Shown here: one piece after another, positions 35,145-47,650 of the stretch
Numbering within the stretch: position 1 is the stretch's first letter
Layout: each line of letters begins with the position of its first letter
Origin: Stropharia rugosoannulata
Lineage: Eukaryota; Basidiomycota; Agaricomycetes; Agaricales; Strophariaceae
Assembly (NCBI GenBank): GCA_028532985.1
Contig: JANCIK010000008.1
Coordinates: 2,728,001-2,792,000, forward strand
Length of the DNA stretch: 64,000 nt
Reading direction: 5' to 3'
Notes under the pieces: generated by a model
Databases searched by the model: none
The model's input: the letters and a program-made list of their open reading frames with translations, nothing else
What the model was told of the DNA's origin: nothing
Translations under genes and position numbers: made by a program

Positions 35145-35993
35145 TTCAGGAAGGTCTACAGTATCTTCCGTCGAGGTAAGTATCGTTTCCACTTTCTATT
35201 CATTTCCCTATGCTACAGTATCCTATGACCCCTTACGATCTGCTACGACCTCCACCCTACCTGTGTACCTCTCTTGCCAAACTCACTATCAATCACATTC
35301 AAATTACATTTCAAATTGATATTGCTACTCGTTTGCCACGTCTTGACTCCTCACTGTTCAATGTTGTACCTTTCCGACTACGTATATAGCGGTACCTAGC
35401 ACGTACAAGTAGTCGATGTTTTGCTTGGTAGTAGACAATCAATTTGGATTTACAACCATTCCCTCTTGGTCTCTCGAGTTCCTTGTGCAAAATTTCGAGT
35501 CAGCCTCGCTAACCTCGCTCAGAAGGAAAACAACAACTCACTAAGTTGTCACTAAGTAGTTAAGAGCTATTAAATAGCTTACTAGTCACGCAGAAATTCA
35601 TGCGTATAATTACTATACTGACTTGATTCATTTCACCCCATCGCCTTGTTTAAAGGTATTCTTCTTAGGAGCACCGTAGCAGCATTGTCCTAGTAGTACT
35701 GTTATTTATGTTTAATTTATTATCCACGCGAGAATTACGTAGTGACATTGTGACGCGGCACACGAGTGTTGCACGAGTGAGCTTCAATACCAAGCAGACG
35801 GATTAATGCAAGATTCTGATTAATGCTGTGGTATTCACGACTGGGCTCCTACATCGTAGGTAGAGCCCCCTTTATATACTCTACAGGAATGTTTATACAG
35901 TAAATAAATGTGATATGATGAGTAGATAAAAGAATGAGGGAGATATCTAAGTGGATAAGACAAGGATAAGATAAGATGAGTATATACTACTAT
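35145..35993. other. Extra intergenic DNA, H3 to mini-element
   Basis: No supported gene. 35586-35640 resembles the K4 promoter region (GTCACGCAGAAATTC, TAATTA, TTGATT), suggesting it was next to a K gene before later DNA entered. Confidence 0.4.
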
Positions 35994-36858
35994 AGTGGAA
36001 GTGGAAGTGGGGCCGTGGAAGTGGAAGTGGCCGGCACGCGCCAGAAAGTATTTGTCATCAATCCGCTGATGCGGCCAAAGCGCTTAGATAGTACCACTTC
36101 GTACAGACAAGCGTCGCACAAGCCACTTCTCGCAACAAAGCAACTGTAGGCTGAAATGCCACTGTGGCATTATGATGGGCCACTGTAAGTAACAGGTAAG
36201 TCTGTTTAACAAAGTCTTGCCCTTCAACAATCACTTATCTCGAGAACCATGAATCAGAATACTATCCCATCATCCAGCAGCACCCTCAACATCGAGCACT
36301 ACATTAAGGCTATCGGGCCCACTGTCCCTGAAGCATACATAGACGAGATAAATCTAATGTTTAATATCCAATTTACTGCGCTTACTAACTTAAAATCTTT
36401 ACAGACATTTCCTGCTGAATTGGTGGCTCTAAAGTTCTACACCATCGACAACGCGGCTACATGGGTGGACATCATGAAGTTGAAGAGCCACAGTCAATAC
36501 TACTGGCCAGAGAAATTATTCCGAGTGCTCTTTCAGCCTTTAACCCAAGATCTGTGAGCCTGCATGATATTGCAACCCTTCAACGTCTAAAACGAGCGCA
36601 CCTCAACGAAGTGTACTTTTTACACAAGGTTAGTGCAGGTGGGAAAATTATTGACTGTATCAATCGGCTTCGGGCTTCTGTAGGATTATAATTTTTCTAC
36701 TTGTACATTAAAATACTCTAAGAATAAATTTACATATGCGATACAATCTAAATAGCGACGACTCAGCACCAATGCAAGCCACACAATGGCTCAGCTGGCT
36801 GGGAGTGGCAGTGACTGGAAGTGGAAGTCGCAAATTGCCGGCGACTTCCACTTCCACT
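35994..36858. mobile_element. Possible non-autonomous element with GGAAGT-type inverted ends
   Basis: AGTGGAAGTGGAAGT at 35994-36008 is repeated inverted at 36844-36858, giving a span of about 865 bp. The left end has a second direct copy. The right end can fold as a hairpin because GGAAGTGGAAGTCGC is followed by its complement. The span lies inside DNA missing from the H1-K2 interval of the left arm. No clear target-site duplication was found and the ends are simple-sequence, so a chance arrangement remains possible. Confidence 0.4.
36249..36557 (+). CDS. Small hypothetical ORF inside the element
   Basis: The ATG at 36249 opens 102 codons (MNQNTIPSSSSTLNIEHYIK to PLTQDL). An overlapping frame continues to 36691 (VSLHDIATLQRLKRAHLNEV), so an unrecognised intron or frameshift may link them. 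No domain is recognised and there is no copy elsewhere in the window. It could be unspecific. Confidence 0.3.
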   Translation: MNQNTIPSSSSTLNIEHYIKAIGPTVPEAYIDEINLMFNIQFTALTNLKSLQTFPAELVALKFYTIDNAATWVDIMKLKSHSQYYWPEKLFRVLFQPLTQDL

Positions 36859-36943
36859 ACTTTGAACGTGACTCGATAAGATATGCTGGAGAACGTGACG
36901 ACGACAGGCAGTCCGTCACAGACCTCATGTATTGATTCGATTG

Positions 36944-36954
36944 TGACGTGTCAT
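36944..36954 (+). promoter_or_regulatory. CRE/bZIP-like element of K7
   Basis: TGACGTGTCAT, 113 nt before the K7 ATG. Confidence 0.5.
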
Positions 36955-37066
36955 TCCTTCTTGTGCTCTCGCCTAGTACGTCTCGTATCCGTTTGTGTCT
37001 TATATCTGACTCATCGCCCAAACCAGTACTCTCAGTGAACGTACAGCACCCTCGCATTTTGGTGAG

Positions 37067-38388
37067 ATGCCACGCGCTTTTGGCGACATAGAAAATGTGG
37101 TAGTAAGGAAAGACAATTTAATACAGCCTTGGGAGGAACCTTGGGTTGAGCATCAGCCATTTCTATTTGAACGTGGCTATCTACTTCCTGAGCGATATCG
37201 CCCTGGCTGGGTACCTTCCTGGCATAACAAAAAAATTGACAAGTATGAGAAATGCCCCGATTCAGAATGCATATCGGTAGGTTCAAGCTTCTCTCTCCGA
37301 TGTTAGGGCTAAGTCACGTATATTCAAACTAGCCTTCATGGCCCGTTCTAGATGCTATTCGCGTCTCCGATAGTCAAAGGGTGGTACTCAAGGTTGTCTG
37401 TGAGGGTGAAGACATACCCTTTCTAGAGTATTTGAACTCCCCAGAACTACTGGAAGACGAAAGAAATCACACTGTTCCATTACTGGACAAGATACCAGTC
37501 CCAAACGACAATGACCATATATGGATAGTCATGCCATATCTTCTTAAGATTGATTGTCTTGCATTTCCTTTCTCCTTCGTCTCCGAAGTCGTCGAGTGTG
37601 TGAGCCAGCTTCTCGAGGTAAGGTTTCTATCAGAAATTCAACAACATAAGCTCATATCTGCAGGGCCTTGAACTCATGCACGAACACCGCATAGCACACA
37701 GGTTAGCATTCAATTTCTGTGGTCCACATCTCTTGGACTTAATCCGAAGCTCCAGAGATGCGTGCTTTCTCAATGTCATGATGGACTCGTCGAAACTACT
37801 CCCGGACGGCGATATGTCATTTTCCCGAGTAGGGAGATCAATAGACTGGAAGCGTCGTGTAAAAAGAGTCGAGCGTCGATCTGTCGCTCCTTTGAAGTAC
37901 TTCTTCATTGACTTCGAAACGGCTATATACTATCCTCCAGACCAAGAGGAATGCCTCTGCGTTGGAAGATATGGGCAAGAGCGCAATGCCCCGGAATTAT
38001 CGGACACGATTCCCTACAATCCTTTCAAACTAGACATCTACCAGCTAGGGATGGTCTTTGCAAAACTTTCCAAAGTAAGTCTTACTGAGCTATATATATA
38101 TAACATATTTGAGAACTGTGTTTTCAGACTTATGATGGTATGGACTTTTTGCAACCTTTGCATGAGGCGATGACTCGTGAAGAGCCCGCGGAAAGGCCTA
38201 CTGCCCCAGAAGCCAAGTTACTATTCAAAAACATTGCTTTATCATTCACTGAAGAGGATATGTCGCAGAGAGTTTGGTCACATGTCGACATCACACTGGG
38301 ATATCGTAATAAGTTCGAAAATCCGAAGCCCAAAGGCACTTTGCGAACCTTTCTGGCACGATTATTTTCTTCCAAGGCATCTCATTGA
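37067..38388 (+). CDS. K7, atypical protein kinase-like protein
   Basis: Exons 37067-37276, 37333-37617, 37664-37701, 37756-38074 and 38128-38388 give about 370 aa. Motifs: LIQPWEEPWVEHQPFL, PERYRPGWVPSW, VVLKVVCEGEDIPF, HRDACFLNVMMD, FIDFETAIYYPPDQEE, and APELSDTIPYNPFKLD. The last exon has ERPTAPEAKLLF and ends SSKASH. The third exon is only 38 nt, and splicing builds the HRD motif across its 3' junction as in the relatives. It resembles K2 and psiK1 in its PKPK-containing tail, fitting the outer inverted repeat. Downstream, 38570-39126 is the inverted copy of the window start. Confidence 0.83.
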
Positions 38389-39126
38389 TTGATTTTCCCT
38401 TTACCCATTTTGCAGATACTACTCATTGTATTCACTGTCTTTTCTCCTACAAGCTTACCCAAGCGATGCTGTAATCGTATTATTATGTTTATTAACTTGT
38501 AAATTCTACCTGGCTCTGACTATAATACCACACAAGGTGTTTACACTTTAAGCTAATTTACGCGTCGTCTCACCGTGAATCACCGAAGTCTCGCGCTTAG
38601 AATTGCAAGTAGAGACGTGGGATCGAGTACATACCATCTCTGTTTTGTAGTACCGTATACAAAGCAATGTTTTATGTATTATTTGCCTACATCCGTACGA
38701 CAGCTCTTGCATTGGCGTGATCCTGTTTTTGTTTCGAACCTGTTTACGTGAACGACCGCCCGCTCATGTACTAAATTTTTTTAAAAAAAATGGAGATGCT
38801 ATAGATGTGTACCTCCCACGAGACTTGCCCAAAAAGCGGACAGTCAGGAAGGGCAGAAAGAATAAACGCCAGAAAGGCATGGACCATGCAGGACGAAACA
38901 AATGTAGTCTCATTTATTCGCGTGGAACCGAGCTTGTAAATTCGCGTTCCGAGTTAAGGCTGCAGGAGTGCCTTCATTATCGATACCTTTTGGAAAATGT
39001 GGCAGACTCAAAGCCACGAGACTAGCTATAGATAAGAAACTTTGGGTTACGCGGACCCCGCAGTGGCTGTCATCTCATGTCATCGGGACTTTAAGAAATG
39101 TCGGTAGATGCCTGATCACACCAAAG

Positions 39127-40679
39127 AGGAAACTGGGGTATGTATCAATATCAGATGGAAGTCCAGTAAGCGCTGCGGGGAAGCGATGTACACTGTATGC
39201 GAATCGATTTGATCCATTTATCCGGGAGTTTTTAGAGCATCCGCAATGCAGCAAGCCATGAAATGTCGGTGTACCATCGGGCAGATAGGGAGACACCGAG
39301 CTTCTGGGACTGGTAAAAGACGCTGTGACGTCCCGAGAACATAGCTGAACATTTCGTGGGCGTTGGTGAGCGTCGGCGCACCGAACACCCGAATGTCGTA
39401 GGTATATGCTGCAGACCTTCTTCCATCTGTAAAGGAGAAATAGATCCAGTCGTATGGGTTAGACGGGCTTTGGGTGGTCACAGAATGATGATGTTGATTT
39501 TAACAAGGGGGCCCGCCCCTTCCTTGGGCATCCAAGGCGAGTAAGAACATCAGGATGGCGTTCCGTAGGGAGTCTCAGTAAATCCCAGATTTGCGCTGGA
39601 TACGGTCATCCGAAGTCCGAGTAGTAGTAAGAGGATCGCTGGGGCAACCGTAGTACACAGTCGCGTATAGAGAATAGATGTCAATTACGTTGGCGTCAAT
39701 CGTGAGCGCCTCCTTTCCCGGCCGTTCTGGGCTAATCCTACATTGAAATTTTCAAATGGCAGAGCCGGGGCGCACATCGACGGCGCTGTTCCCACCAACT
39801 ACATAAGCTCTCAATGGTGTTCTCGCCGGTTTGAGCGGGCAAGTCAACATCGAGAGGAGTTCTGAGGTTCCTGGAGATTCCCAGCGTCAAGAGCGAGAAA
39901 GCACAGAGATATCGATAAGGACATGGATGGAGTTAGGACAAGACAGTGACCTGCTCATGTGTCTGGACTATGATCCGATGATGGCCGAGAAGAATACACA
40001 TGACCACACAAAGCGGCATCGATGCGGTCTAGGCTACTCCATTTCTTTCCATTACACACTTTGTTCGAGACTGTCGCTACAACTTAGTACAGCATACCCA
40101 TTCCTCGTCGGTGGCAGCCAGTTTACCCTGGATCATATAGCATTTCGTCTCGTATGGAGCGTCAATTGAATCTTGGCTTTTGGTCATGCTGGCTTTTCTT
40201 TGCAATTAGGTTCTATTATGCTTGAATGCCCAGCACTTAATGCGAGCAGTTCCTGTCAATTCTTGATTCAGATGGACGACACATGAAGAACTCCATAGCA
40301 TCTTTGGATATTTTAGGTTCCGCACGGAAGTTACTCCTTGTACGAGACATGTCAAGAGTGTAGCGACGATCGATGGTGACTCAGGTACTTTGCGTTCTAG
40401 ACACCTCGGCCTTTATCTGATATGATGGCAAAGCTCTAGAATGTCCGGTCAAGACCAATTTGGACCACATTCTCGAGGGCGCTGTCCGGGAGTCTCCTGG
40501 AAATGCCTAACCTATCTCGCTGCTCAGCCCTGTGGAAATCGACTCGCCAATCTTGCCAACATCCCAGACCGCGCGGACTCCGAAACTGCGCAGATGTCTC
40601 GAGTTTGTCTCGAGTCCGTGTCCCACCGCTGGATCTGCGCCCACTCAGGAGGAGCACTCGTCATAGATTGTTTCCCAAC
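39127..40679. other. Gene-poor stretch outside the palindrome
   Basis: Right of the outer arm. A minus-strand open frame 39218-39481 (RSAAYTYDIRVFGAPTLTNA) looks mildly coding and could be a gene remnant, but I recognise no family. A plus-strand frame 39831-40169 has no support. Confidence 0.35.
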
Positions 40680-40688
40680 TATATAAAG
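40680..40688 (+). promoter_or_regulatory. TATA box of the alcohol dehydrogenase gene
   Basis: TATATAAAG begins about 69 nt before the ATG at 40749. Confidence 0.6.
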
Positions 40689-40748
40689 CCGCCTTCCCTC
40701 ACTCCAACTCTCCACCCAACTACATCCCTAGTTACCCAAAGCTACAAC

Positions 40749-42162
40749 ATGTCTGCACTCACGATCCCAAACCTCGTCCTCCCTGCTTCCCAGAAGGTTG
40801 CCGTTGTCCCCACTACCGGGGCCACTGTCGAGGTTAAGGACCACCCCATTAAAAAACCCGAGGACCTCGCTCCCGGCGAATGCCTTTTGAAGATGCACTG
40901 CACCGGTGTCTGCCACACGGATTTGCACGCCGCGCTCGGCGATTGGCCCGTTAAGCCTATCACTCCCCTCATTGGCGGCCATGAAGGTGTTGGAGAAATC
41001 ATCGCTATTGGCGCAAACACCGTGAATAGCCCTGTGAAGCTCGGTGACCGCGTCGGTGTCAAATGGATCGCTGATTCGTGTCTGAACTGCGAGAACTGCC
41101 GCAATGGCCTCGAACAAAGTGCGTCGTCTTCCAACTCGCATTTGATGATTAGATTCCTTACCTATTTATCGAATAGATTGCCGCAACGTCAAGATCAGTG
41201 GATACACTGTTGACGGAACCTTTCAAGAGTACCTGGTAAGTTCATGCCGACGCTCATTACGAGGACATTATTAACTGGATAAAATAGGTGTCATACGTTA
41301 ACAGTGTAACGCCTATTCCAGAGGGAATCTCAAGCGAGGCTGCCGCTTCCATCCTCTGCGCTGTGAGTATAAAACTATTTACTTCACGTATATATAACTA
41401 ACAGCTGTTTCTCTCAGGGTGTCACCGTCTACCGCGCACTCAAGTACAGCCAAACTAATCCCGGTGATTGGGTCGTTCTCCCTGGTGCAGGAGGAGGTCT
41501 CGGTCATCTTGGTATGTGGTTCGACGATTAAGAACTCTCTCATGTCTAACCTGTCTTGTACAGCTGTCCAGTATGCCAAGTACATGGGTCGCCGTGTGAT
41601 CGCTATCGACGGAGGCGAGGAGAAGCGCAAGCTTTGCCTAGCACTCGGCGCTGACCATTGGATCGACTTCACCCAATCGAAAGACATCGTAGGCGATATC
41701 AAGGCCGCGACTGGCGGCCTTGGTGCGCACGCCGCTGTTGTCACCACCGCATCGGTACGTTTATTGGCACCCAATCACAGCCCAGAGATTAACACATTTA
41801 TTAGCCATCGGGTTACACACAAGCCGTCGACTACCTACGGGAAGGTGGCAAGCTGATGGCTGTTGGTCTTCCCGCGGACGCGAAGCTTGAGGCTTCAATC
41901 TTCTTTACTGTCTTCAAGTCGATCTCCATCCTTGGCTCGTACGTCGGCAATCGCCAAGACGCCCTCGAGGCCATCAATATCGCGGCGGCTGGTGCTGTGA
42001 AGTGCCACTACGCAAAGAAGAAGCTGTCCGATATTGCCAGGTAAGTTTCACCATTTCCCCTTTCCTTCGCGATCGACACTAATAACATCTCGTCTTCTTA
42101 GCGTATACGACGACCTAGGCAAGGGCAAGATTGCCGGCCGCATTGTATTGTCTTTCGAGTAA
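40749..42162 (+). CDS. Zinc-dependent alcohol dehydrogenase, yeast ADH1 type
   Basis: Predicted cytosolic enzyme converting alcohols to aldehydes with NAD+, classically ethanol/acetaldehyde. Seven exons (40749-41118, 41177-41235, 41288-41362, 41418-41511, 41564-41754, 41805-42040, 42102-42162) give about 361 aa, close to the family norm. Catalytic-zinc ligands are in TGVCHTDLHAA and GGHEGVGEI. Structural-zinc cysteines are in DSCLNCENCRN and the QNCRN just after the first intron. The nucleotide-binding fold shows GAGGGLGHLAVQYAK. The C-terminus ends GKIAGRIVLSFE. No targeting peptide precedes the MSALTIPNLVLP start, which follows a strong TATA box. Confidence 0.95.
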
Positions 42163-43083
42163 AGGAAAAAGGATGTATTGCTATCTAAATTAACGGGCGA
42201 CTTGTAAAATATGTACACCACCCTGCATCGTAGACTTAGTATTGAATTTAGCATTTTGGAAACACTTCTTATCTGTGTGGACCTGTACAATAGCCGACTT
42301 TGTTTTGTGGGATGCCAGTAAAAGACTGTCAAGTCTAACAGGTTTCAAGAGTACATACTGGGCGCTATGTAACTGCGATCCTCGGTGTATTTGCTACGCA
42401 AAATGACTTCAATTATGACGGTCATGTTCCCATAAGTGCTAAATGAATTGCCAAGTATGGCACCCATTATGATGTGTGACTGATGTAGAGTACGTAACTT
42501 TTTAACTTTCCTACAGTTTCCAATTTCCTTTTGGTTTGCTTCAGCCCTCCTTACTCGGTAAGTTCTGCGCCGACGACAGTAATAGCTTTATTGTGCTAAT
42601 TCTGGTCCAGTAGAGATGACGCACGCAGTGCCCACTGCCACGCACGCATTAAGCGAGGGTCTCTCATGATCACCACATGGATGAACTGGTTCCTGTATCA
42701 AACGTTTCTACATCAAGTAAAGCTCGAATTCGATGATATATACCATATTTGCTGCGAAGGCAGTCATTGGATAGCACTTTTTGTCCTTATGGTGCTGTCT
42801 ACAAATGCTCTGCAACGTGACGTCTCCTTCCTTTTTGAATGTTCCAAAGACGGAGTGCGCATGATTTTCATTACAGCTTAACGCTCAAAAGATGGCACTA
42901 AAGCAGGGGCGTTCTTCTCTTCCTGGGATACTTCGAGCAGGTTAGGCATCCGTGGGACTCCTCACAGACAGCGAAGGAGCTCGTAATGATTATTAGCATG
43001 TGGGAGGATGGATGACAGGAAATATAAAATGTATGTCGCTGGAGTATTGGTAGTGTCAGAAACTGCATCCTGCTGTCTACGCT
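42163..43083. other. Intergenic, ADH to sphingomyelinase-like gene
   Basis: No supported gene. AATATAAAAT near 43021 is a likely TATA box for the downstream gene (ATG at 43084). Confidence 0.5.
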
Positions 43084-45973
43084 ATGCTGCTCCATCTTTC
43101 CGCGGTGCTCGCCGCTGCCCTCGTTGCTCGGGCAAGCTTGGTTACTACTATCGTCGACGCCTTGGAACAAGCTGTCGATTGTGGATCCTGCCACGCTCTC
43201 CTGACAACTCTCCAGCCCATAGCGCTACTCGGCGACACCGTTTTCTCAGATGCTCTAATTGGCGTCTGTGAGGCGGTTGGAGTATGTCACTTTCTGCTGA
43301 TCTCCTTTGATTCTCTGAACAAAGGACTTTGCTAGGCTGAAGATGATGATGTCTGCCAAGGCCTTTTATCAGAACAAGGACCCATCATCGCGCACGACTT
43401 GCGCAGCATCTCCTCCCTAGGTCAGACCGCCACAAAACTCTGTGATGGACTGTTCGGTCTCTGCCAGGCACCCGCCGTCAACGCGTTCTCTGTTCCCTTC
43501 CCCAAACCCGCTCCCGCAAACCCGACAGTGTTTACCTCCAGTGGCAAACCTCCCTTCCAGGTCGTACACTTCAGCGACGTGCACATTGACCGCTCATATA
43601 CCGTAAGCAGAAATTACTCCTCAGATAAGCCAGAGATAATATTCTCATGTGTGTTTCCTTTACCATTTACTTATACCTAGCCCGGCTCCGAGGCGAATTG
43701 CACGAAGCCCATCTGCTGCAGGAACTTCGCAGATCAGACAGGGCCTATTGAAGTCCCCGCGCCACCCATCGCAAGCCTTGGATGCGATACCTCTACAGCG
43801 CTGTCACAATCTATGCTCAAGGCCGTTGCAGCGCAGAACACACGGTTCTCTATATTTACAGGAGACGTTGTTGAAGGTGCGCTTCTTAGCAAATCTATAT
43901 TTAGAACGCTAATCATATGCCCACCTTTTCTCTTTTTTTGGCAGCCGCGATATGGCTCGTTAACCAATCGTGGGTGTTTTTCAGTAAATATGTGTCGCGG
44001 CCTTTCTACTGAGAACTTCACTCCGCATGCAGCCACAACACGTTCGACTTGCAGACGTTCAATAATGAGATGGCGCAGTTTGTCGATTCGCCTGTCTTCC
44101 CTGTCATTGGTTTGTCTTTATGAATTATGCGTTGGAATGAGGCTGACTGCTTCCTTCAGGCAATCAGTAGGAATTTGGTTGCAAATTTAGTTCATTTCTT
44201 TGACACGTTCTCGTAGTGAAGCCGCGCCCGTGAACAGTTTCCCCAGGAATACAACAAGTGGACAAAGCGTGCAATGGGTATTTGATACGCAGAGCGCTGG
44301 CTGGAACGTGCGTGGACGTCCTCATGACTTTCAACAAATGCTTAATTTTGTGTCACTAGCAATTCATAGGAGCAGCTGCTTCTAATCAGGTTCAGCACAT
44401 GTCCGGCAGTTACTCTGCAGTAGTGTCCGGAACCAACCTAAGGTAAGCAACTAGGCAATCGCGGCACGCTCTGTTACCAGCGCACTGACCTTCATGTTTG
44501 GTAGAATTATCTCGCTCAACACTATCTACTGGTACAAGGACAAGTTAGTGCATCGATGCCTTTTACGCTAGTATTGAGCAACTGACAATAATGTGACTAA
44601 TAGCTTATGGCTGTATGACACTGACGCTTCTCAGTAAGCTATATTCCTAGCTTATCTCAGAACGATCGAAATTGATTCAAAATTAATATAATCAAAAGGC
44701 CAGACCCGAACGGTGTAATAGGCTTTGCGGTCCAGCAACTGCAGGCGGCTGAGGATGCCGGTCAACGCGCATGGATTATTGCGCATATGCCACCCAGTAG
44801 CTCAGATGCATTCCATGACCAGGTAAATATGCTCAGTTTGCTAATACCCTTCATACCCTAATTCCTGATACGCAGTCCAACTACTTTAACCAAGCCGTTC
44901 AGCGTTACAAAAACACGATCGCCGCGCAGTTCTACGGCCACTCTCATGTCGTATGTTATATATCACTTCGGATGTTATAGGCTTGAGTCTAATGAGCACA
45001 CGTTTTTGCAGGATGAATTTGCCATAGCTTATTCAAATTTCAGCGATCAGACGGCAGCCAACGCGGATAGTTTCGCATGGATCGCTCCATCTCTGACGCC
45101 TAGACGCATGTATTGCTACTTTATTTACAGTGGCATTAAATCTGACTTGATTGCAGAGGCAAATCCCACATTCCGTGTATATGATGTTGACCCAGACACA
45201 TACGAGATTATGGATTCCCGGACATTTATGAGTTAGTACAGAATTTCCTTTTATTTATATTAAGTTGTGTACTTGCTCACTTCCGCCATCGCAGGCGACA
45301 TGTCCGACCCTAACTTCCAAATATCTCGTAAGTCACTATCCAGACCAGTTCTGGGCATGAGCTCTGATCAGTACTTATTTTCGCGCTTCCTTAATAGCTG
45401 TATGGGAACAAGAATACAGCGCGCGCGATACTTACGGTCCCGCCATCGGCGGCTGGCCTGCTACTCAGTCGCTCAGTCCAGCATTCTGGCACCAGGTGAC
45501 AGAGGCCTTCGAAACAAACGACGCGCTCTTCCAGCAATTCATCTCACTCAAGACGCGTGGAGTGGACGTCACCCCGTGCACGGGGTCTTGCAAGACGACG
45601 ACGATATGCAACCTGCGTGCGCTGCGTGCCGAAAACAGCTGTGTACGTTACATTTTGGCAGTTTGATCCGGCATTTTAGACGCCCGTCTCTGATCCGCCT
45701 GATGTACATAGAACGTAGCTACCCCGGGGCTGCAATTCCGCCGCGGAGAAGCCGTTATTAATACAGCACGGGGCCACGCAGACCACTGCGAGGGCACAAG
45801 CGTAGGCTCTATTTTGAGTAAGATGACTATGAATGCGGTGAGCATGAATAATTTCATCACTCGGATCACAAGGTTGGGCGCTTAATGGCTTGGCATTGCA
45901 GCGTAACATGGACTCTGACAGTCTGAACCAACGTCTTGCGACGGTCTTCAAAGATTCTCCATTGATTTCCTGA
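43084..45973 (+). CDS. Acid sphingomyelinase-like phosphodiesterase, secreted
   Basis: Predicted secreted or vacuolar metallophosphoesterase cleaving sphingomyelin-type phosphodiesters. A signal peptide (MLLHLSAVLAAALVARAS) is followed by a saposin-B-like domain with paired Cys (DCGSCHALL, GVCEAVG, DVCQGLL, KLCDGLFGLC). The catalytic domain shows FSDVHIDRSYT, TGDVVE, GNHE, AHMPPSSSDAFHDQ and YGHSH, the metal-ligand set of calcineurin-like phosphatases. The C-terminal region is Cys-containing (TPCTGSCKTTTICNLRALRA). There are about a dozen short introns; the stop at 45971-45973 follows KDSPLIS. A 7-nt exon at 44160-44166 (GCAATCA), flanked by 50-nt introns, is needed to build GNHE. Not every exon edge was resolved. 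No neighbour is functionally related. Confidence 0.88.
44160..44166 (+). other. 7-nt microexon encoding the core of GNHE
   Basis: The upstream exon ends ATT G at 44109; intron 44110-44159 is GTTTGT to CTTCAG; the exon is GCAATCA; intron 44167-44216 is GTAGGA to TCGTAG; the next exon starts TGAAGCC. Joined codons are GGC AAT CAT GAA. Confidence 0.75.
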
Positions 45974-47650
45974 AGTCCTTCATATTTTTGAAGGCAGACC
46001 TGGCAATGACGGGCATGACACTCTTATCTGGCATCTTGCTTATACTGTTTAAGCAGTATAGTCGGATGCTTGCTGTTAGTTGGCTAGTTGGCTCTTGTAG
46101 TTCCGATACATAAATCGTATTGAAAATCACTGAATCGCAATATCAATGCCCGCTGTTTTCATTTAGAGGGAATTAACAAATGACACATTGCTATCTTAAG
46201 CATGCGGTCTGCTTTGAGTCTGAATGAACGTGGAGGTTGGTTCTGTCTATCCAGGATCTTGGAGTTTGGCCCACCTCAAACTTGGCTTAGATGTTGCATT
46301 AAGGGCTAACGCCGATAGACCAAAGAGTTTCATAACATTCATCCCACATTAGTGATGCTAGGAGATGATGCATGATGATCGATGATCAAAATGCTCTTTT
46401 CTGTACGTTTAAAGGTCAGTCAAGCTGAGTACAGAAGAAAACATGAAAAAAGAAACCCACCCCAAGATACTCTTTACTACAAACTACTGCCCCTTTATAT
46501 AGCATCCTCAAAGGGAGAAATCAAGTAGTAAGCATTTGACACACTAGCATCCTCATAAAATCTTTATTGCGGAGACGCGTCAAGCTTAGATTCTCATGGG
46601 ACAATGTTCTACGTTACCCTAATCTCCCTAATCTGCTTCACATTACCTCTTTTGTACCTTCCCATATCAATAAGATCAAGTACTATGACTTCCGGGACGA
46701 TATCTACCGGCGAAGCTTCAAGCTTGAAGTTCGAACCCTAAAGTGATATGCCACATCTCTCCCATCTACGCCACCTCCTCCACCATCTTGTCCACTTCGC
46801 CGGCCCCTGCAGACCGACTTGCCTAATCTTCGCTGAGTTACTGCGGCGTTGGTACATGTGCCACATGTGTCTTTCATGCGGCTGATACATCGGTTTGTGC
46901 GGACGCCATTGTTCTACAAATGCAGCAAACGGTGTATTCATGGCATATTTTAGTAATTTCCTCCAATTGGCCGAAAAGTTTTCAAATGGTTCCATTTTTC
47001 TCTCACGTGTCCGTACTTGTCTTTCTCCCCTAACATCAACAAGCCCGGATGGCTCCTCGTTTGGTATCTAAGTTGTACCCCCTCCATGAGAATGTCTTAC
47101 AGGAGATGCAAAAGTCGCGATGCTCGCGCAAGAATCGCGCCGGTGGAAATTGCATAGGAGCGAAGCTCGGGCCTGTCGACCGTTGAACGTTGACCCGCAG
47201 TCCAACCGTAAACAGTCACAGTCGGACAGCTCAGCATCTCCTCTGGAGGTTCTTCTTTAGATTCCGCGGTACCTATCGTAAAACTTGCGTAAAACCATAG
47301 AGAATACACGAAGCAAGCGCAGTCTAGGAAATTTTACAATTGGAAGCAGCACGTACAGTCACTATGCAGACAGTGGGCACAATGCGATAAGGCATTCACA
47401 TTCTGCTTGTCTTTAACACGGTACAAGTAAATTATGACCTCGTTTGATGTCACCCTGCATTGTTCCCGCCTGCCGTATATAAACTTAACATTTTCGCCTC
47501 TCAAGCCACTCAGTATTCTTCCCGCTCTGGGTTAGGTACAACTGCAAACTCGAACAGTCGCCTTTCACTCGCGGTTGCTTATCTGACGCGAATTTTCGAC
47601 CTTGCGGATATCGAGAACATCAAAACTGGTTTCAGAGAAAAGACTTGATT
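45974..47650. other. Intergenic, 1.7 kb
   Basis: No supported gene. TATATAAAC near 47476 may serve the next gene. Confidence 0.45.

Larger units (their letters stand above)
33180..39126. repeat. Outer inverted repeat, right arm (diverged)
   Basis: Inverted counterpart of 1-5870, collinear from the H3 promoter through K7 to 39126. Interrupted by about 1.3 kb of extra DNA between H3 and K7, including the element at 35994-36858. Ends approximate. Confidence 0.7.

Noticed and set aside
35994..36030. Possible CRISPR-like array at the GGAAGT repeats
   Set aside because: Units are contiguous hexamer-type simple repeats without spacers, in a eukaryotic genome.
38717..39025. 102-codon basic open frame downstream of K7
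   Set aside because: The inverted copy at the window start breaks this frame with indels and a stop, so coding is not conserved between arms.
46700..46745. Possible tRNA from a TTCGAACCC string
   Set aside because: No matching acceptor stem, D arm or anticodon arm could be folded around it.
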